Positions 33,991 to 45,468 of a DNA stretch of 64,000 bases are shown here, one piece after another; the stretch's first letter is position 1; the number at the start of each line of letters is the position of its first letter. The position numbers were made by a program, and so were the translations under genes. Origin of the DNA: Streptomyces deccanensis (GTDB lineage: Bacteria; Actinomycetota; Actinomycetes; Streptomycetales; Streptomycetaceae). Location of the stretch: NCBI RefSeq assembly GCF_022385335.1, contig NZ_CP092431.1:9734001-9798000 (forward strand). The letters are read 5' to 3'. The notes under the pieces were generated by a model. The model had not been told where the DNA came from, made no database searches, and saw only the letters and a list, made by a program, of their open reading frames with translations.

Positions 33991-34216
33991 GGCCACCACG
34001 GCCGCACGGCCGAGCTCCGGGACCGAGGGCCTCGGGCCGAGGGCCTGGGGCCGACCACCGAGGACACACGGGAGTCACTGATCCCCCGTCTGCCGCCGTA
34101 ACCGCGTCGCGCGGGACGGGGGGCCCTAGGCTCGACACGACGATGGGACGCCCACGAGCTCCGCGCGGCTTCGCCGCCGAGGCGGCCTCGCGGAGCCCGA
34201 CGCACCGGAGGACCGG

Positions 34217-36592
34217 ATGCGCGACCGGATCTGGGAGTACCAGGGATACGACCCGGGGCAGGAGGGCTTGCGTGAAGCGCTGTGCACCCTCGGCAACGGC
34301 TACTTCGCGACCCGGGGCGCACTGCCCGAGTGCGGCGCCGACTCCGTGCACTACCCGGGCACCTACGCGGCCGGCTGCTACGACCGGGGCACCTCCGAGG
34401 TCGCGGGCCACCACGTCGAGAACGAGGACATGGTCAACCTGCCCAACTGGCTGCCGCTGCGCTTCCGCCTCGTCGGCGAGGACTGGCTGACCCCGGACGG
34501 CCCCCGGCTCCTCGACCACAGCCTGGGGCTCGACCCGGGGACCGGCCTCCTGGAGCGCCGTTCCACGTACGCCGTCGGCACCGGCCGCCGGCTACGGATA
34601 CGGCAGCTGCGGCTTGTGCACATGGCGGATCCCCATCTCGCGGCGATGCGCACGGAGTTCACCGCCGAGGACCTCACGGGCGAACTGGAGGTGGAGGCCG
34701 CCCTGGACGGCCGGGTGCGCAACACCGGAGTGGCGCGCTACCGGGACCTGGAGACCCGGCACCTCGTGCACGTCCACACCGACTCGGCGGACGCCGACAC
34801 CGTGTGGCTGCGCTGTCGCACCAGCGCCTCGGACATCCGTATCGGCATGGCTGCACGGACGGTCGGCGCGAACGGCGAGACCTCCGAGGCACACCACCAG
34901 GGGCGGCGCGCGGTCCAGCGGTTCCGCCTCGGGCTCGCGCCCGGCCGCACCGTCACCGTGGACAAGACCGTCTCCCTGTTCACCTCCCGCGACCCGGCGA
35001 TCGACGACCCGCTCCAGGCGGCCGTCGACCGGGTCGGCCGCGCACCCGGCTTCGACGAACTGCTGGAGTCCCACCTCACCGCGTGGGACCTGCTGTGGCG
35101 CCGGGCGGACCTGGAGGTGCCGGGGGAAGCCGGCCGCATCCTCCGGCTGCACCTGTTCCACGTCCTGCAGACCCTCTCCCCGCACACCGCTGACCTCGAC
35201 GTCGGCGTCCCCGCGCGCGGGCTGCACGGCGAGGCCTACCGCGGACACGTCTTCTGGGACGAACTGTTCGTCCTGCCCTATCTGAACCTGCACTTCCCCG
35301 AGGTCTCCCGGGCGCTGCTGACCTACCGCCACCGCCGACTGGACCGGGCCCTGGCGGCGGCCGGGGACAGCGGGCGGACCGGGGCCATGTACCCCTGGCA
35401 GAGCGCGAGCGACGGCCGTGAGGAGACCCAGCGTCTGCACCTCAACCCGCGCTCGGGGCGCTGGCTGCCCGACCACTCGCACCTCCAGTACCACGTGGGC
35501 TCGGCCATCGCCTACAACGTGTGGCGGTACTACGAGGCCAGCGGCGACATCGAGTTCCTGCACACCAAGGGTGCCGAGATGCTGCTGCAGATCGCCCGTT
35601 TCTGGGCCGACGCGGCCACCTGGGACGAGGGCCTCGGCCGCTACCGCGTGCGCGGTGTCGTCGGACCCGACGAATACCACGACGCCTACCCCGGCGCCGA
35701 CCGGCCGGGACTCGACGACAACGCCTACACCAACGTCACCGCCGCCTGGGTCCTCGCCCACGCCGGCGAACTGCTGCAGACGCTCCCGTGGCCGCGCCGT
35801 CTCGAACTCGCCGACCGCACCGGCTTCGACGGCGGCGAACTCGAACTGTGGGAGGACGTCTCCCGCTCCCTGCACGTGCCCTTCCACGACGGCGTGATCA
35901 GCCAGTTCGAGGGATACGGCGAGCTCGCCGAACTCGACTGGGCGGCGTACACGGCGAAGTACGGCGACATCCGGCGGCTGGACCGGATCCTGGAGGCCGA
36001 GGGCGACACCGTCAACCGCTACAAGGCGTCCAAGCAGGCCGACGCGCTGATGCTCGGCCATCTCTTCTCGCCCGCCGAACTGCGCGCCCTCTTCGACCGG
36101 CTCGGGTACCGGCTGGACGACGAGACGTGGCGGCGCACCGTGGACTACTACCTGGGCCGTACCTCCCACGGCTCCACGCTCAGCGCCCTCGTGCACGGCT
36201 GGGTGCTCGCCAGGGCACGGCGCGCCGAGGCATGGACCTTTGTCCAGGAAGCGCTCGCCGGGGACATCGCCGACCTCCAGGGCGGCACCACCGGCGAGGG
36301 GATCCACCTGGGCGCCATGGCGGGCACCCTCGACCTCGTGCAGCGCGGTCTGACCGGACTGGAGACGCGCGGCGACACGCTGAGGCTCGACCCCGTACCG
36401 ATCCCGGAGCTGTCCGAGTACGGGTTCTCGATCCGCTACCGGGGCCACTGGGGCGTGCATCTGCGGCTGCGGTCCGGGCAGCTGCACATCACCGTGCCCG
36501 ACTCCGACCGCGCCCCGATCGTCGTCGCCCTCGCCGACCGCACCGTCCCCGTCGCACCGGGGGAGTCCCGCACGCTCGTCCTTCCGCACTGA
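34217..36592 (+). CDS. Glycoside hydrolase family 65 disaccharide phosphorylase
   Basis: A 791-residue GH65 protein. An N-terminal beta-sandwich (about 1-260, starting CTLGNGYFATRGALPE) is followed by an alpha/alpha barrel with LHGEAYRGHVFWDELFVLPY and the general acid E486 in VGPDEYHDAYPG. The phosphate-binding region is near YKASKQADALML and RTSHGSTLSALVH. Such enzymes phosphorolyse trehalose, maltose, kojibiose or related disaccharides to beta-glucose-1-phosphate; specificity cannot be read. The product would feed the PgmB at 5945. GGAGG precedes ATG 34217 at the usual spacing. The 226-nt upstream spacer has only a weak GGGACCGAGGGCCT dyad near 34019. Confidence 0.93.
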   Translation: MRDRIWEYQGYDPGQEGLREALCTLGNGYFATRGALPECGADSVHYPGTYAAGCYDRGTSEVAGHHVENEDMVNLPNWLPLRFRLVGEDWLTPDGPRLLDHSLGLDPGTGLLERRSTYAVGTGRRLRIRQLRLVHMADPHLAAMRTEFTAEDLTGELEVEAALDGRVRNTGVARYRDLETRHLVHVHTDSADADTVWLRCRTSASDIRIGMAARTVGANGETSEAHHQGRRAVQRFRLGLAPGRTVTVDKTVSLFTSRDPAIDDPLQAAVDRVGRAPGFDELLESHLTAWDLLWRRADLEVPGEAGRILRLHLFHVLQTLSPHTADLDVGVPARGLHGEAYRGHVFWDELFVLPYLNLHFPEVSRALLTYRHRRLDRALAAAGDSGRTGAMYPWQSASDGREETQRLHLNPRSGRWLPDHSHLQYHVGSAIAYNVWRYYEASGDIEFLHTKGAEMLLQIARFWADAATWDEGLGRYRVRGVVGPDEYHDAYPGADRPGLDDNAYTNVTAAWVLAHAGELLQTLPWPRRLELADRTGFDGGELELWEDVSRSLHVPFHDGVISQFEGYGELAELDWAAYTAKYGDIRRLDRILEAEGDTVNRYKASKQADALMLGHLFSPAELRALFDRLGYRLDDETWRRTVDYYLGRTSHGSTLSALVHGWVLARARRAEAWTFVQEALAGDIADLQGGTTGEGIHLGAMAGTLDLVQRGLTGLETRGDTLRLDPVPIPELSEYGFSIRYRGHWGVHLRLRSGQLHITVPDSDRAPIVVALADRTVPVAPGESRTLVLPH

Positions 36593-36689
36593 GGAAACCG
36601 CCGTGGCATTCTGAACTACCTTGCGAACGTGGATGGTTGGAGGAACCGGACGGTACCGCGGAGGCATCGGTACAGGCATGCGACGGCTG

Positions 36690-37600
36690 GTGTCGCCACG
36701 GTGATCGAGGGGCCCGCACACTCCTCGCGAAGCGGTCCCTGTGCGCGGTGATCGGCCCCACCACCGTCGCCGCGGCCCACGTGGTGGTCCCCCCGGTACG
36801 GGAAGGCGTACACGCCGGTCCTGCCCCTCGCGGTCGACTCCAGCGGCTTGGGACTGTCCTCCGACGAGACCCGCACCCGCTGTGCGACCGTGCTCCCGTC
36901 CAGCTTCCGCACCCTGCCCGTGCTCTCCTACCTGACCCGGGTGCACCAGGTCGAGCGCACCGCCGTCGTCCAGGACCAGGCCGATCCCGGGATGGCCGAG
37001 ACCGCTCGCAATCTGCGCGAGTCACCGCCCGGCGGCGGCAGCGCCACGGTTCACCCGGTGGCGTCCGGCACGGACGGCTTCGGCCCGGCCGTCGCCGCCG
37101 CGCCGGCCACGCGCCCCGAGGCCGTCGTCTACTCGGGCACCTCCGCGGCCCGGGCCGCGGCCCTGGTGCAGGAAGCTCGTGTTCTCGGGTTCGAGGGCGT
37201 GGGTGAGGTCCTGGGTGAAGCGGATGGGCTTGTCCACCCGGTCGTGGCGGAGTTCGAAGAGGCGTTCGACGACCTGCCCGGGAGTGATGCCGGCACCGCC
37301 GCCGTGGGCGTCCAGGGCGGCGATGACCAGTCCGACCGCGTCGTAGGCTTCGGCTGCCCAGCGGGCGGGAGGCACGCCGAAGCGGTCGCGGTACGCGGCG
37401 GTGAACGCCTTGGCGGCCTCGGTGTCCGACGACTGCGGTTCGCTGTGGGGGCCTCGAACACCCAGCCCTCGGCCGCCTCGCCGGCGGTCTGCGCGAAGGC
37501 CGGGCGCATGACGGGTTCGAAGGTCACTCGGGGGGTCGAGGACGGGCAGTTCCGCTTCCTCGGCCGGTACGACCAGGTGGGCCGCTCCGCGCCGACCACG
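36690..37600 (+). pseudogene. Broken ABC branched-chain-type substrate-binding protein gene with an internal inverted segment
   Basis: Plus-strand frames encode the middle of a Peripla_BP_6 protein: ARTLLAKRSLCAVIGPTT, then after a one-base frameshift near 36790 YGKAYTPVLPLAVDSSGLG, to VVYSGTSAARAAA near 37155. From about 37161 to 37530 the continuation is on the minus strand, read backwards: VMRPAFAQTAGEAAEGWVF, a second frameshift, KAFTAAYRDRFGVPP, AEAYDAVGLVIAALD and HALEPENTSFLHQ. The plus strand then resumes at 37535 with VEDGQFRFLGRYDQVG, which joins naturally to SFLHQ. So a segment of about 370 bp has flipped in place. The 5' end and signal peptide are lost. The left junction coincides with a perfect 18-bp palindrome at 37143-37160. 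This explains most of the 1444-nt space 36593-38036. Confidence 0.8.
37143..37160. repeat. Perfect 18-bp palindrome at the inversion junction
   Basis: CCGCGGCCCGGGCCGCGG is fully self-complementary and lies exactly where the plus-strand binding-protein homology stops and the inverted segment begins. Confidence 0.85.
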
Positions 37601-37838
37601 TCCGTCCCGAGTGGATCACGCGGTGAGGGACTCCGAGGCGGGCCGCACGCCGGCCCTGCCGGATGCACCGGCTGCCCGCAGGCCGACGCAGCGCGATCCG
37701 CGGCGGATCGGGCCGTTCCGGGACCGGCAGGGGCGTGTTCGCGCACCACGCAGGTCGGCCTCCCGCCGACCGCCCGCCGCGCGGGCCGGGCCGCCACCGC
37801 CGCGGCCGGGCGCTCCTCCGCTCCCGCCCCGACGCCGA

Positions 37839-37953
37839 AGGCCGACCGGCCCTCTCACTCCGCCGGGAGAACCAGGGCGAGGACGTCTGCCGCTGCCGAG
37901 GTGCCGTGGCGCCCCGGGCCGTCGGACTCGTCCGGTCGGGGCCGACCGGCCCC
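37839..37953. promoter_or_regulatory. OsdR/DosR-like boxes upstream of the acyl-CoA synthetase operon
   Basis: AGGCCGACCGGCCCT (37839-37853) and the stronger GGGGCCGACCGGCCCC (37938-37953). The latter is centred 91 nt upstream of ATG 38037, the usual distance. Confidence 0.6.
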
Positions 37954-38036
37954 ATACACGCCCCCGAACAGCCCCTGGGACCACCTCCCCGTCCGCTGGA
38001 TGCTCGAAGTGTCACCGGCCCGGAGGAGAACCTGCC

Positions 38037-40730
38037 ATGACGGACGACCTGCTCAGCCGCCCCCCTGTCCACGCCCTGCTCGCGGACGGCACGACCGTGC
38101 GCATCCGGGCCGTGGAGCGTGGCGATCACGAGCAGCTGCAAGGACTCTACGAGGAGATGTCCCCGGAGAATCTGCGGCTGCGGTTCTTCGCGGCGAGCCG
38201 CCGTTCGGCCGAGCTGGCGGCGGACCGGGCCTGCGCCCCCCGGCGTCCGGGCTACCGGGCGCTGCTGGCGGAGCGCGAGGGCCAGGTGATCGGCCTCGCC
38301 GAGTACGAGACCGGTGAGGACACCGCCACGGCAGAGATCTCCATCGCGGTCGCCGACGGACTGCACCACCGGGGCGTCGGAACCCTGCTGATCGAACACC
38401 TCGTCTCGGCCGCCCGGGCGGAGGGCATCACCACCTTCACCGCCGACGCGCTCAGCGAGAACAGCGAGGTGCTCCGGCTCTTCTCCGACCTCGGGCTGAG
38501 CATGTCCCGCAGGTTCGACGGCCCCGAGGTGCGCTGCGCCATCGCCCTGACCGAGGACGACACCTACCTCACGGCCGTCGAGGCCCGCGGCCGGGCCGCC
38601 GATGTCGCCAGCCTGGTGCCGCTGCTGCGACCCCGTACCGTCGCCGTGGTCGGCGCCGGCCGCAAGCCCGGTTCCGTGGGACGTGCCGTCCTGCACCACC
38701 TGCAGACCGGCGGCTTCACCGGACGGCTGTTCGCGGTGAACCCCGCCGCCACGTCCGTCTTCGGGGTCCCCTGCCACCCGTCCGTCTCCGCCCTGCCCCG
38801 CACCCCCGACCTCGCGGTCGTCGCCGTACCCGCCGCCGCGGTCCCCGCCACGGCCGAGGAGTGCGGCAAGGCCGGCGTACGGGCCCTGCTCGTCGTGACG
38901 GCGGGCCTGGACCGCGACCAGGCACGGGCCCTGATGGCGGCCTGCCGCTCCCACGGCATGCGCCTGGTCGGCCCCAACTGCCTGGGCATCTCCCACACCG
39001 ACCCCGCCGTCCGCCTCGACGCCACCTTCGCCGTCGGCCATCCGAGCCCCGGCACCGCCGGTGTCGCCGTGCAGTCGGGCGGGGTGGGCATCGCGCTGCT
39101 CGACGGGCTGACCCGGCTCGGCATCGGGGTGTCCTCGTTCGCCTCGCTCGGCGACAAGTACGACGTCAGCGGCAACGACATGCTCCAGTGGTGGGAGAGC
39201 GACGGCCGCACCGACCTCGCCCTGCTCCACCTGGAGTCCTTCGGCAATCCCAGGGCGTTCTCGCGCACCGCGCGCCGGGTGACCCGCCGTCTGCCGGTGC
39301 TCACCGTCGACGCGGGCCGCACCGAGGCGGGGCGCCGGGCCGCCGCCTCGCACACGGCCGCCGCCGCCACCCCGACCATGACCCGCAGAGCCCTGTTCAC
39401 CCAGGCCGGCGTCACCGCCACCGGCTCGGTCGGCGAACTCCTCGAAACCGCCGCCCTGCTGCACTCCCAGCCCCTGCCGAAGGGCTTCCGCGTCGCCGTT
39501 CTCACCAACGCCGGAGGCGCCGGCGTCCTGGCCGCCGACGCCTGTGTGGAGGCCGGACTGCTCCTTCCGGCGTTCGCCCCCGAACTGGTCGACGATCTGC
39601 TCACCCTGTTGCCCGGCGGCGCCTCCGTCGGCAACCCCGTCGACGCCACCGCCGCCGTCACGGAGGAACAGCTCAAGGACTGTGTGGAACGGGTCCTGCG
39701 GAACGGCGGGATCGACGCCGTGCTGCTGGCCCTCGTCCCCACGGCGGTCGCCGCGGCCACCGGCGACGACCTCGTCAGGGCACTCACCGACGCCCGGGGC
39801 CACCGGATCAAGCCGGTCGCCGCGGTACGCCTCGAACAGGACCTTCCGGTCCGGCTGCTGCCCACCACCGGCGGCGGCACCGTCCCGTCGTACGCCGAAC
39901 CCCAGGCCGCGGCCCGGGCCCTGACCCACGCCGCCCGCCGCAACGCCTGGCTCGCCCGCCCCGCCGGAACGGTTCCGGACCTGGACGGCGTCGACGCCCA
40001 GCGCGTCCACGACCTCGCCGAGACGTTCCTGGCCGCCCATCCGGAAGGCGGCTGGCTCGACCCGCGCGCCTGCGCCGACCTGCTGTCCTGCTACGGCATC
40101 CCGCAGATCCCCTGGGCCTGGGCCGAGACCGAGGACGCCGCCGTCCTCGCCGCAGACCGGTTGCGCGGCCCCGACGGCCGGGTGGTCATGAAGGCCCACT
40201 GGCCGGGCCTCGTCCACAAGAGCGAACAGCGTGCCGTCCACCTCGACCTCCAGGGCGACTCCCAGGTCCGCGCCGCCTTCCGCGACTTCGAGACCCGGTT
40301 CGGGGACCTGATGGACGGCGTCGTCGTCCAGCCGCTCGCCCCACGCGGCACCGAACTGTTCGCCGGTGTCGTCCAGGACGAGGTCTTCGGCCCGCTCGTG
40401 CTGTTCGGACTCGGCGGCACCGCCACCGAAGTCCTCGGCGACCACGCCGCCCGGCTCGCCCCGCTCACCGACCACGACGTCCACGACCTGATCACCGCGC
40501 CGCGCTGCGCCCCGCTGCTGTTCGGGGCACGCGGCAGCGGACCGGTCGACCTCGAACGCCTGGAACGGCTGCTGCTGGGCCTGTCCCGCATGGCGGCCGA
40601 CCTGCCGCAGCTCGCCGAGGCCGACTTCAACCCCGTGCTCGCGACATCGGCCGGAGTCTCGGTGCTCGACGCGCGGGTACGCCTGCTGCCCCGCAGGCCC
40701 CATGACCCCTATCTGCGGCGCCTTCGTTGA
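38037..40730 (+). CDS. GNAT acetyltransferase-acyl-CoA synthetase (NDP-forming) fusion, Pat-like
   Basis: An 897-residue protein. An N-terminal GNAT domain (about 1-175) has the acetyl-CoA loop HHRGVGTLLIEHLV. It is followed by an NDP-forming acyl-CoA synthetase: CoA-binding domain (VAVVGAGRKPGSVGRAVLHH), ligase domains with VGPNCLGISHTDPAVR, the region ASHTAAAATPTMTRRA where the catalytic His of the family lies, and a C-terminal ATP-grasp (about 690-897). Proteins with this content (Pat/PatZ type) acetylate lysines of metabolic enzymes; the N-terminal GNAT order is the less common actinobacterial form. GGAGGAG precedes ATG 38037. It is followed by CBS-BON (gap 13 nt) and flavodoxin genes in an operon. 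Confidence 0.9.
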   Translation: MTDDLLSRPPVHALLADGTTVRIRAVERGDHEQLQGLYEEMSPENLRLRFFAASRRSAELAADRACAPRRPGYRALLAEREGQVIGLAEYETGEDTATAEISIAVADGLHHRGVGTLLIEHLVSAARAEGITTFTADALSENSEVLRLFSDLGLSMSRRFDGPEVRCAIALTEDDTYLTAVEARGRAADVASLVPLLRPRTVAVVGAGRKPGSVGRAVLHHLQTGGFTGRLFAVNPAATSVFGVPCHPSVSALPRTPDLAVVAVPAAAVPATAEECGKAGVRALLVVTAGLDRDQARALMAACRSHGMRLVGPNCLGISHTDPAVRLDATFAVGHPSPGTAGVAVQSGGVGIALLDGLTRLGIGVSSFASLGDKYDVSGNDMLQWWESDGRTDLALLHLESFGNPRAFSRTARRVTRRLPVLTVDAGRTEAGRRAAASHTAAAATPTMTRRALFTQAGVTATGSVGELLETAALLHSQPLPKGFRVAVLTNAGGAGVLAADACVEAGLLLPAFAPELVDDLLTLLPGGASVGNPVDATAAVTEEQLKDCVERVLRNGGIDAVLLALVPTAVAAATGDDLVRALTDARGHRIKPVAAVRLEQDLPVRLLPTTGGGTVPSYAEPQAAARALTHAARRNAWLARPAGTVPDLDGVDAQRVHDLAETFLAAHPEGGWLDPRACADLLSCYGIPQIPWAWAETEDAAVLAADRLRGPDGRVVMKAHWPGLVHKSEQRAVHLDLQGDSQVRAAFRDFETRFGDLMDGVVVQPLAPRGTELFAGVVQDEVFGPLVLFGLGGTATEVLGDHAARLAPLTDHDVHDLITAPRCAPLLFGARGSGPVDLERLERLLLGLSRMAADLPQLAEADFNPVLATSAGVSVLDARVRLLPRRPHDPYLRRLR

Positions 40731-40743
40731 GGAGGGAACAGAG

Positions 40744-41475
40744 ATGAAGCACGACAAGGTCGGCTCCGTGATGACGACGGACGTCGTCCGTGCCGCGTAC
40801 GACACCCCGTTCAAGGAGGTCGCCCAGCTGCTCGCCGACCACCGGATCAGCGGACTGCCGGTGGTCGACGACGACGAGAAGGTCATCGGGGTCGTCTCCG
40901 AGACCGATCTGATGGCCCGGCAGGCGCAGGCCCCCGACCCGTACGAGCCGCCCCGGCGCCTCCGCTTCGCCCCGCTGACCCGCCGGGCACGACGGCAGGC
41001 CGCCAAGGCGCGCGCCCTTGGCGCCGGCCTGCTGATGACCGAGCCGCCGATCACCTTGCACGCCGAGGACACCGTCGTCGAGGCCGCCCGGACCATGGCC
41101 CGGCACCGCGTGGAAGGGCTGCCCGTCGTGGACGAGGAGGAGCGCCTCGTCGGCATCGTCACCCGGCGCGACCTGCTCCAGGTCTTCCTGCGGCCCGACG
41201 ACGAGATCCGCGACATCGTGATCCGGGAAGTGCTGACGCGCACCCTGTGGCTGGCCCCGCACAGCATCGACGTGGCGGTGGACCAGGGCGTCGTCACCCT
41301 CTCCGGCCACATGGAACGCAAGAGCGAGACGGAGATCGCCGTCTCCATGACCCGCCAGGTCGACGGAGTCGTCGGCGTGGTCGACAAACTCACCTGGCGG
41401 CTGGACGACGCGCACATCGAGCCGGCCGGACAGGCGCAGCACGGAGTCACGGACCACTGGCTGCGCGGGCTGTGA
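40744..41475 (+). CDS. CBS-pair and BON domain protein
   Basis: A 243-residue protein: CBS1 (VGSVMTTDVVRAAYDTPFKE, GVVSETDLMARQAQ), a long basic linker (about 65-95, RRARRQAAKARAL), CBS2 (RHRVEGLPVVDEEERLVGIVT) and BON (VDQGVVTLSGHMERKSETE, GVVGVVDKLTW). It is in an operon with the acetyltransferase-synthetase upstream and the flavodoxin 30 nt downstream. Being next to a CoA- and nucleotide-using enzyme, it may sense adenylates for it, but this is speculation. GAGGAGGGAACAG precedes ATG 40744. Confidence 0.88.
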   Translation: MKHDKVGSVMTTDVVRAAYDTPFKEVAQLLADHRISGLPVVDDDEKVIGVVSETDLMARQAQAPDPYEPPRRLRFAPLTRRARRQAAKARALGAGLLMTEPPITLHAEDTVVEAARTMARHRVEGLPVVDEEERLVGIVTRRDLLQVFLRPDDEIRDIVIREVLTRTLWLAPHSIDVAVDQGVVTLSGHMERKSETEIAVSMTRQVDGVVGVVDKLTWRLDDAHIEPAGQAQHGVTDHWLRGL

Positions 41476-41505
41476 CGCGCAGGCCGTGAGAGGAGACGTA
41501 CCGCC

Positions 41506-42024
41506 ATGACCGTCAAAGTCCTGGTCGCCTACGGGACGACCAACGGATCCACGGCCCGGATAGCCGAGACCATCGCCGAGACGCTGACCGAGGAGGGGCT
41601 GACGGCCGAGGCCCGGCCCGCCGAATCCGTCGTCACCCTGATGCCGTACGACGCCGTCGTGGTCGGCGCCGGGGTGTATGCCGGGCGCTGGCAGAAGAAC
41701 GCTCGCCGGTTCCTGCGCCAACACCGGCGCGAGCTCCCGCTGCGCCCGCTGTGGCTGTTCAGCAGCGGCCCCCTCGACGCCTCCGCCTCCGAGCGGGACA
41801 TCCCGCCCGTGCCCGGCGTCCGCAGGGCCATGATCCGCTTCGACGCCAGGGAACACATCACCTTCGGCGGCTGCCTGGAGAAGGGCGCCAAGGGCTTCAT
41901 CGCCCACCGGATCCTGGAGTCCGGCAAGGGAGGCGACTTCCGGGACTTCCCCTCGATCGAGGCGTGGGCGGGCCGGATCGCGAAGGAACTGCGGGGGGCG
42001 CCGCAGGAGCAGAGGAAGGGCTGA
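41506..42024 (+). CDS. Flavodoxin-domain protein (HemG-like)
   Basis: A 172-residue flavodoxin: FMN phosphate loop VLVAYGTTNGSTARIAETIA, then YDAVVVGAGVYAGRWQKNAR, LWLFSSGPLDAS and FGGCLEKGAKGFIAHRI. The family includes menaquinone-dependent protoporphyrinogen oxidase HemG and actinobacterial flavodoxins of unknown partner. It is last in the three-gene operon from 38037. It could carry electrons or act in anaerobic-type heme synthesis, which is not shown. AGAGGAG lies upstream of ATG 41506. Confidence 0.85.
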   Translation: MTVKVLVAYGTTNGSTARIAETIAETLTEEGLTAEARPAESVVTLMPYDAVVVGAGVYAGRWQKNARRFLRQHRRELPLRPLWLFSSGPLDASASERDIPPVPGVRRAMIRFDAREHITFGGCLEKGAKGFIAHRILESGKGGDFRDFPSIEAWAGRIAKELRGAPQEQRKG

Positions 42025-42038
42025 AACCGGAGACGAGC

Positions 42039-42084
42039 GGGCACGGTGCGGCGGGCGGCGGATCGCCCGCCGCACCGTGTGCCC
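42039..42084. terminator. Bidirectional hairpin terminator
   Basis: A 19-bp stem with a 2-nt bulge: 42039-42057 pairs with 42064-42084 around a 6-nt loop. It lies between the convergent flavodoxin and P-type ATPase genes. Confidence 0.75.
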
Positions 42085-42129
42085 CCGTTCCGTCGGCCGT
42101 GCTGCGCCAGGTCCCTCACCGCCAGGTCC

Positions 42130-44427
<2,298 letters not shown>

Positions 44428-44531
44428 CAGCCGGCCTCCCGGCCCCGCCGACGCGGCTCCGCTCGCCGGGCGGGCCTTCGGTCGGCACAGGGCTCCGATC
44501 CCAGCGTCTCGCGCGAGCGGAGTTCGGGCTC

Positions 44532-44591
44532 GGGGCCGCACGGACCGGGCAGGGGGACGGACGGCCCCTCCTCGGGCGCCCCAACGGTCCC
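44532..44591. promoter_or_regulatory. Three tandem OsdR/DosR-like boxes upstream of the ATPase
   Basis: GGGGCCGCACGGACC (44532-44546), GGGACGGACGGCCCC (44554-44568) and GCCCCAACGGTCCC (44578-44591) are spaced about 22 bp centre to centre, starting 112 nt upstream of the start at 44427. The rest of the 377-nt gap 44428-44804 has no recognisable gene. Confidence 0.5.
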
Positions 44592-44804
44592 GGGCGCCGG
44601 AACGGATGGTTCACGAGGACGGAACACCATTTCCGTGTCGTACGAAGTCCTTGCTCCCGAACGGCCCGCAAGGTGCGCGCCGACGCCGTGCGACGGCGGC
44701 CGCCCACCCGCACCGGCCGGCCGGCGCAAGGCATGGCGCCGACGACGGTCACGGCGCGGTCCTGGAGCTACCGCGGAGTCACGCGGACCGGTCAGCGGGC
44801 GCCG

Positions 44805-45431
44805 TCAGCGGTGCGAGAGGTCGAGACGGATGTCGACGACCCCTTCGACCGCCCGCACGGACCGGGCCAGGACGGGCACGAGTCCCCGTTCGGGCAGCGA
44901 ACCGCCCAGGGTCACCACGCCCTCCGCGACGGTCACCGTGATCGCCTCCGTGGACGGGAGCGAGGCGAGCACGGAGCCGCGCACCTCCTCCGCGATCTCC
45001 TCGTCGGGGCGCAGGAACACCTTGAGCAGGTCACCTCGGCTGACCACGCCCTGAAGCATCCCGAGCGCGTCGACCACCGGGAGCCTCTTGACCTTCCGAC
45101 GCGCCATGATGCGGGCGGCCTCGGCCAGTGTGGCGTCGGGGCGGACGGAGACGGCGGGCGCGTTCATCAGCTCGCCGGCGGTCACCGCGCCCGCCTTGAG
45201 ACGGGCCGCGAAGTCGCCGGAGGTGTCGTCGGCGTCCCGGAACTCCTCCTTGTGCAGCAGGTCGGCCTCCGAGACCACGCCCACGACCCGGCCCTCGCCC
45301 TCCAGCACGGGCAGGGCACTGACCTTCCACTGATCGAACAATTGGACGATCTCCTTGAAGGGTGCGTCGCGCCCCACGGCGACGACGGTATGGGTCATCA
45401 CGTCGCTCACGGTGTACGGCGAGTCAGGCAT
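44805..45431 (-). CDS. CBS-pair and BON domain protein
   Basis: A 208-residue protein, the shortest of the five: CBS1 (VSDVMTHTVVAVGRDAPFKE, VVGVVSEADLLHKEEF), CBS2 (RRKVKRLPVVDALGMLQGVVS, RGDLLKVFLRPDEEIAEEV) and BON (VAEGVVTLGGSLPERGLV, ending VVDIRLDLS). AAGGAGG precedes ATG 45431. Only 37 nt separate it from the upstream DUF4389 gene, so it is probably the last gene of a three-gene operon (46416 to 44805) of membrane proteins. Confidence 0.88.
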   Translation of the reverse strand: MPDSPYTVSDVMTHTVVAVGRDAPFKEIVQLFDQWKVSALPVLEGEGRVVGVVSEADLLHKEEFRDADDTSGDFAARLKAGAVTAGELMNAPAVSVRPDATLAEAARIMARRKVKRLPVVDALGMLQGVVSRGDLLKVFLRPDEEIAEEVRGSVLASLPSTEAITVTVAEGVVTLGGSLPERGLVPVLARSVRAVEGVVDIRLDLSHR

Positions 45432-45468
45432 CGGGGCCTCCTTCGGGTACGGACGACGGGTCCGCAGG

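Noticed and set aside
34019..34060. GGGACCGAGGGCCT dyad as an operator for the GH65 gene
   Set aside because: The arms are weak, the position (about 190 nt upstream) is atypical, and the surrounding DNA is a run of similar G/C words.
36640..36700. GGTGRYRGGIG-like peptide suggesting an allene-oxide-cyclase barrel relic
   Set aside because: The match is only about ten residues, is followed by a stop, and cannot be told from chance.
37022..37375. Minus-strand protein with AEAYDAVGLVIAALD as an independent gene
   Set aside because: It has no proper N-terminus and its ends fit the flanking plus-strand fragments, so it is the inverted part of the binding-protein pseudogene.
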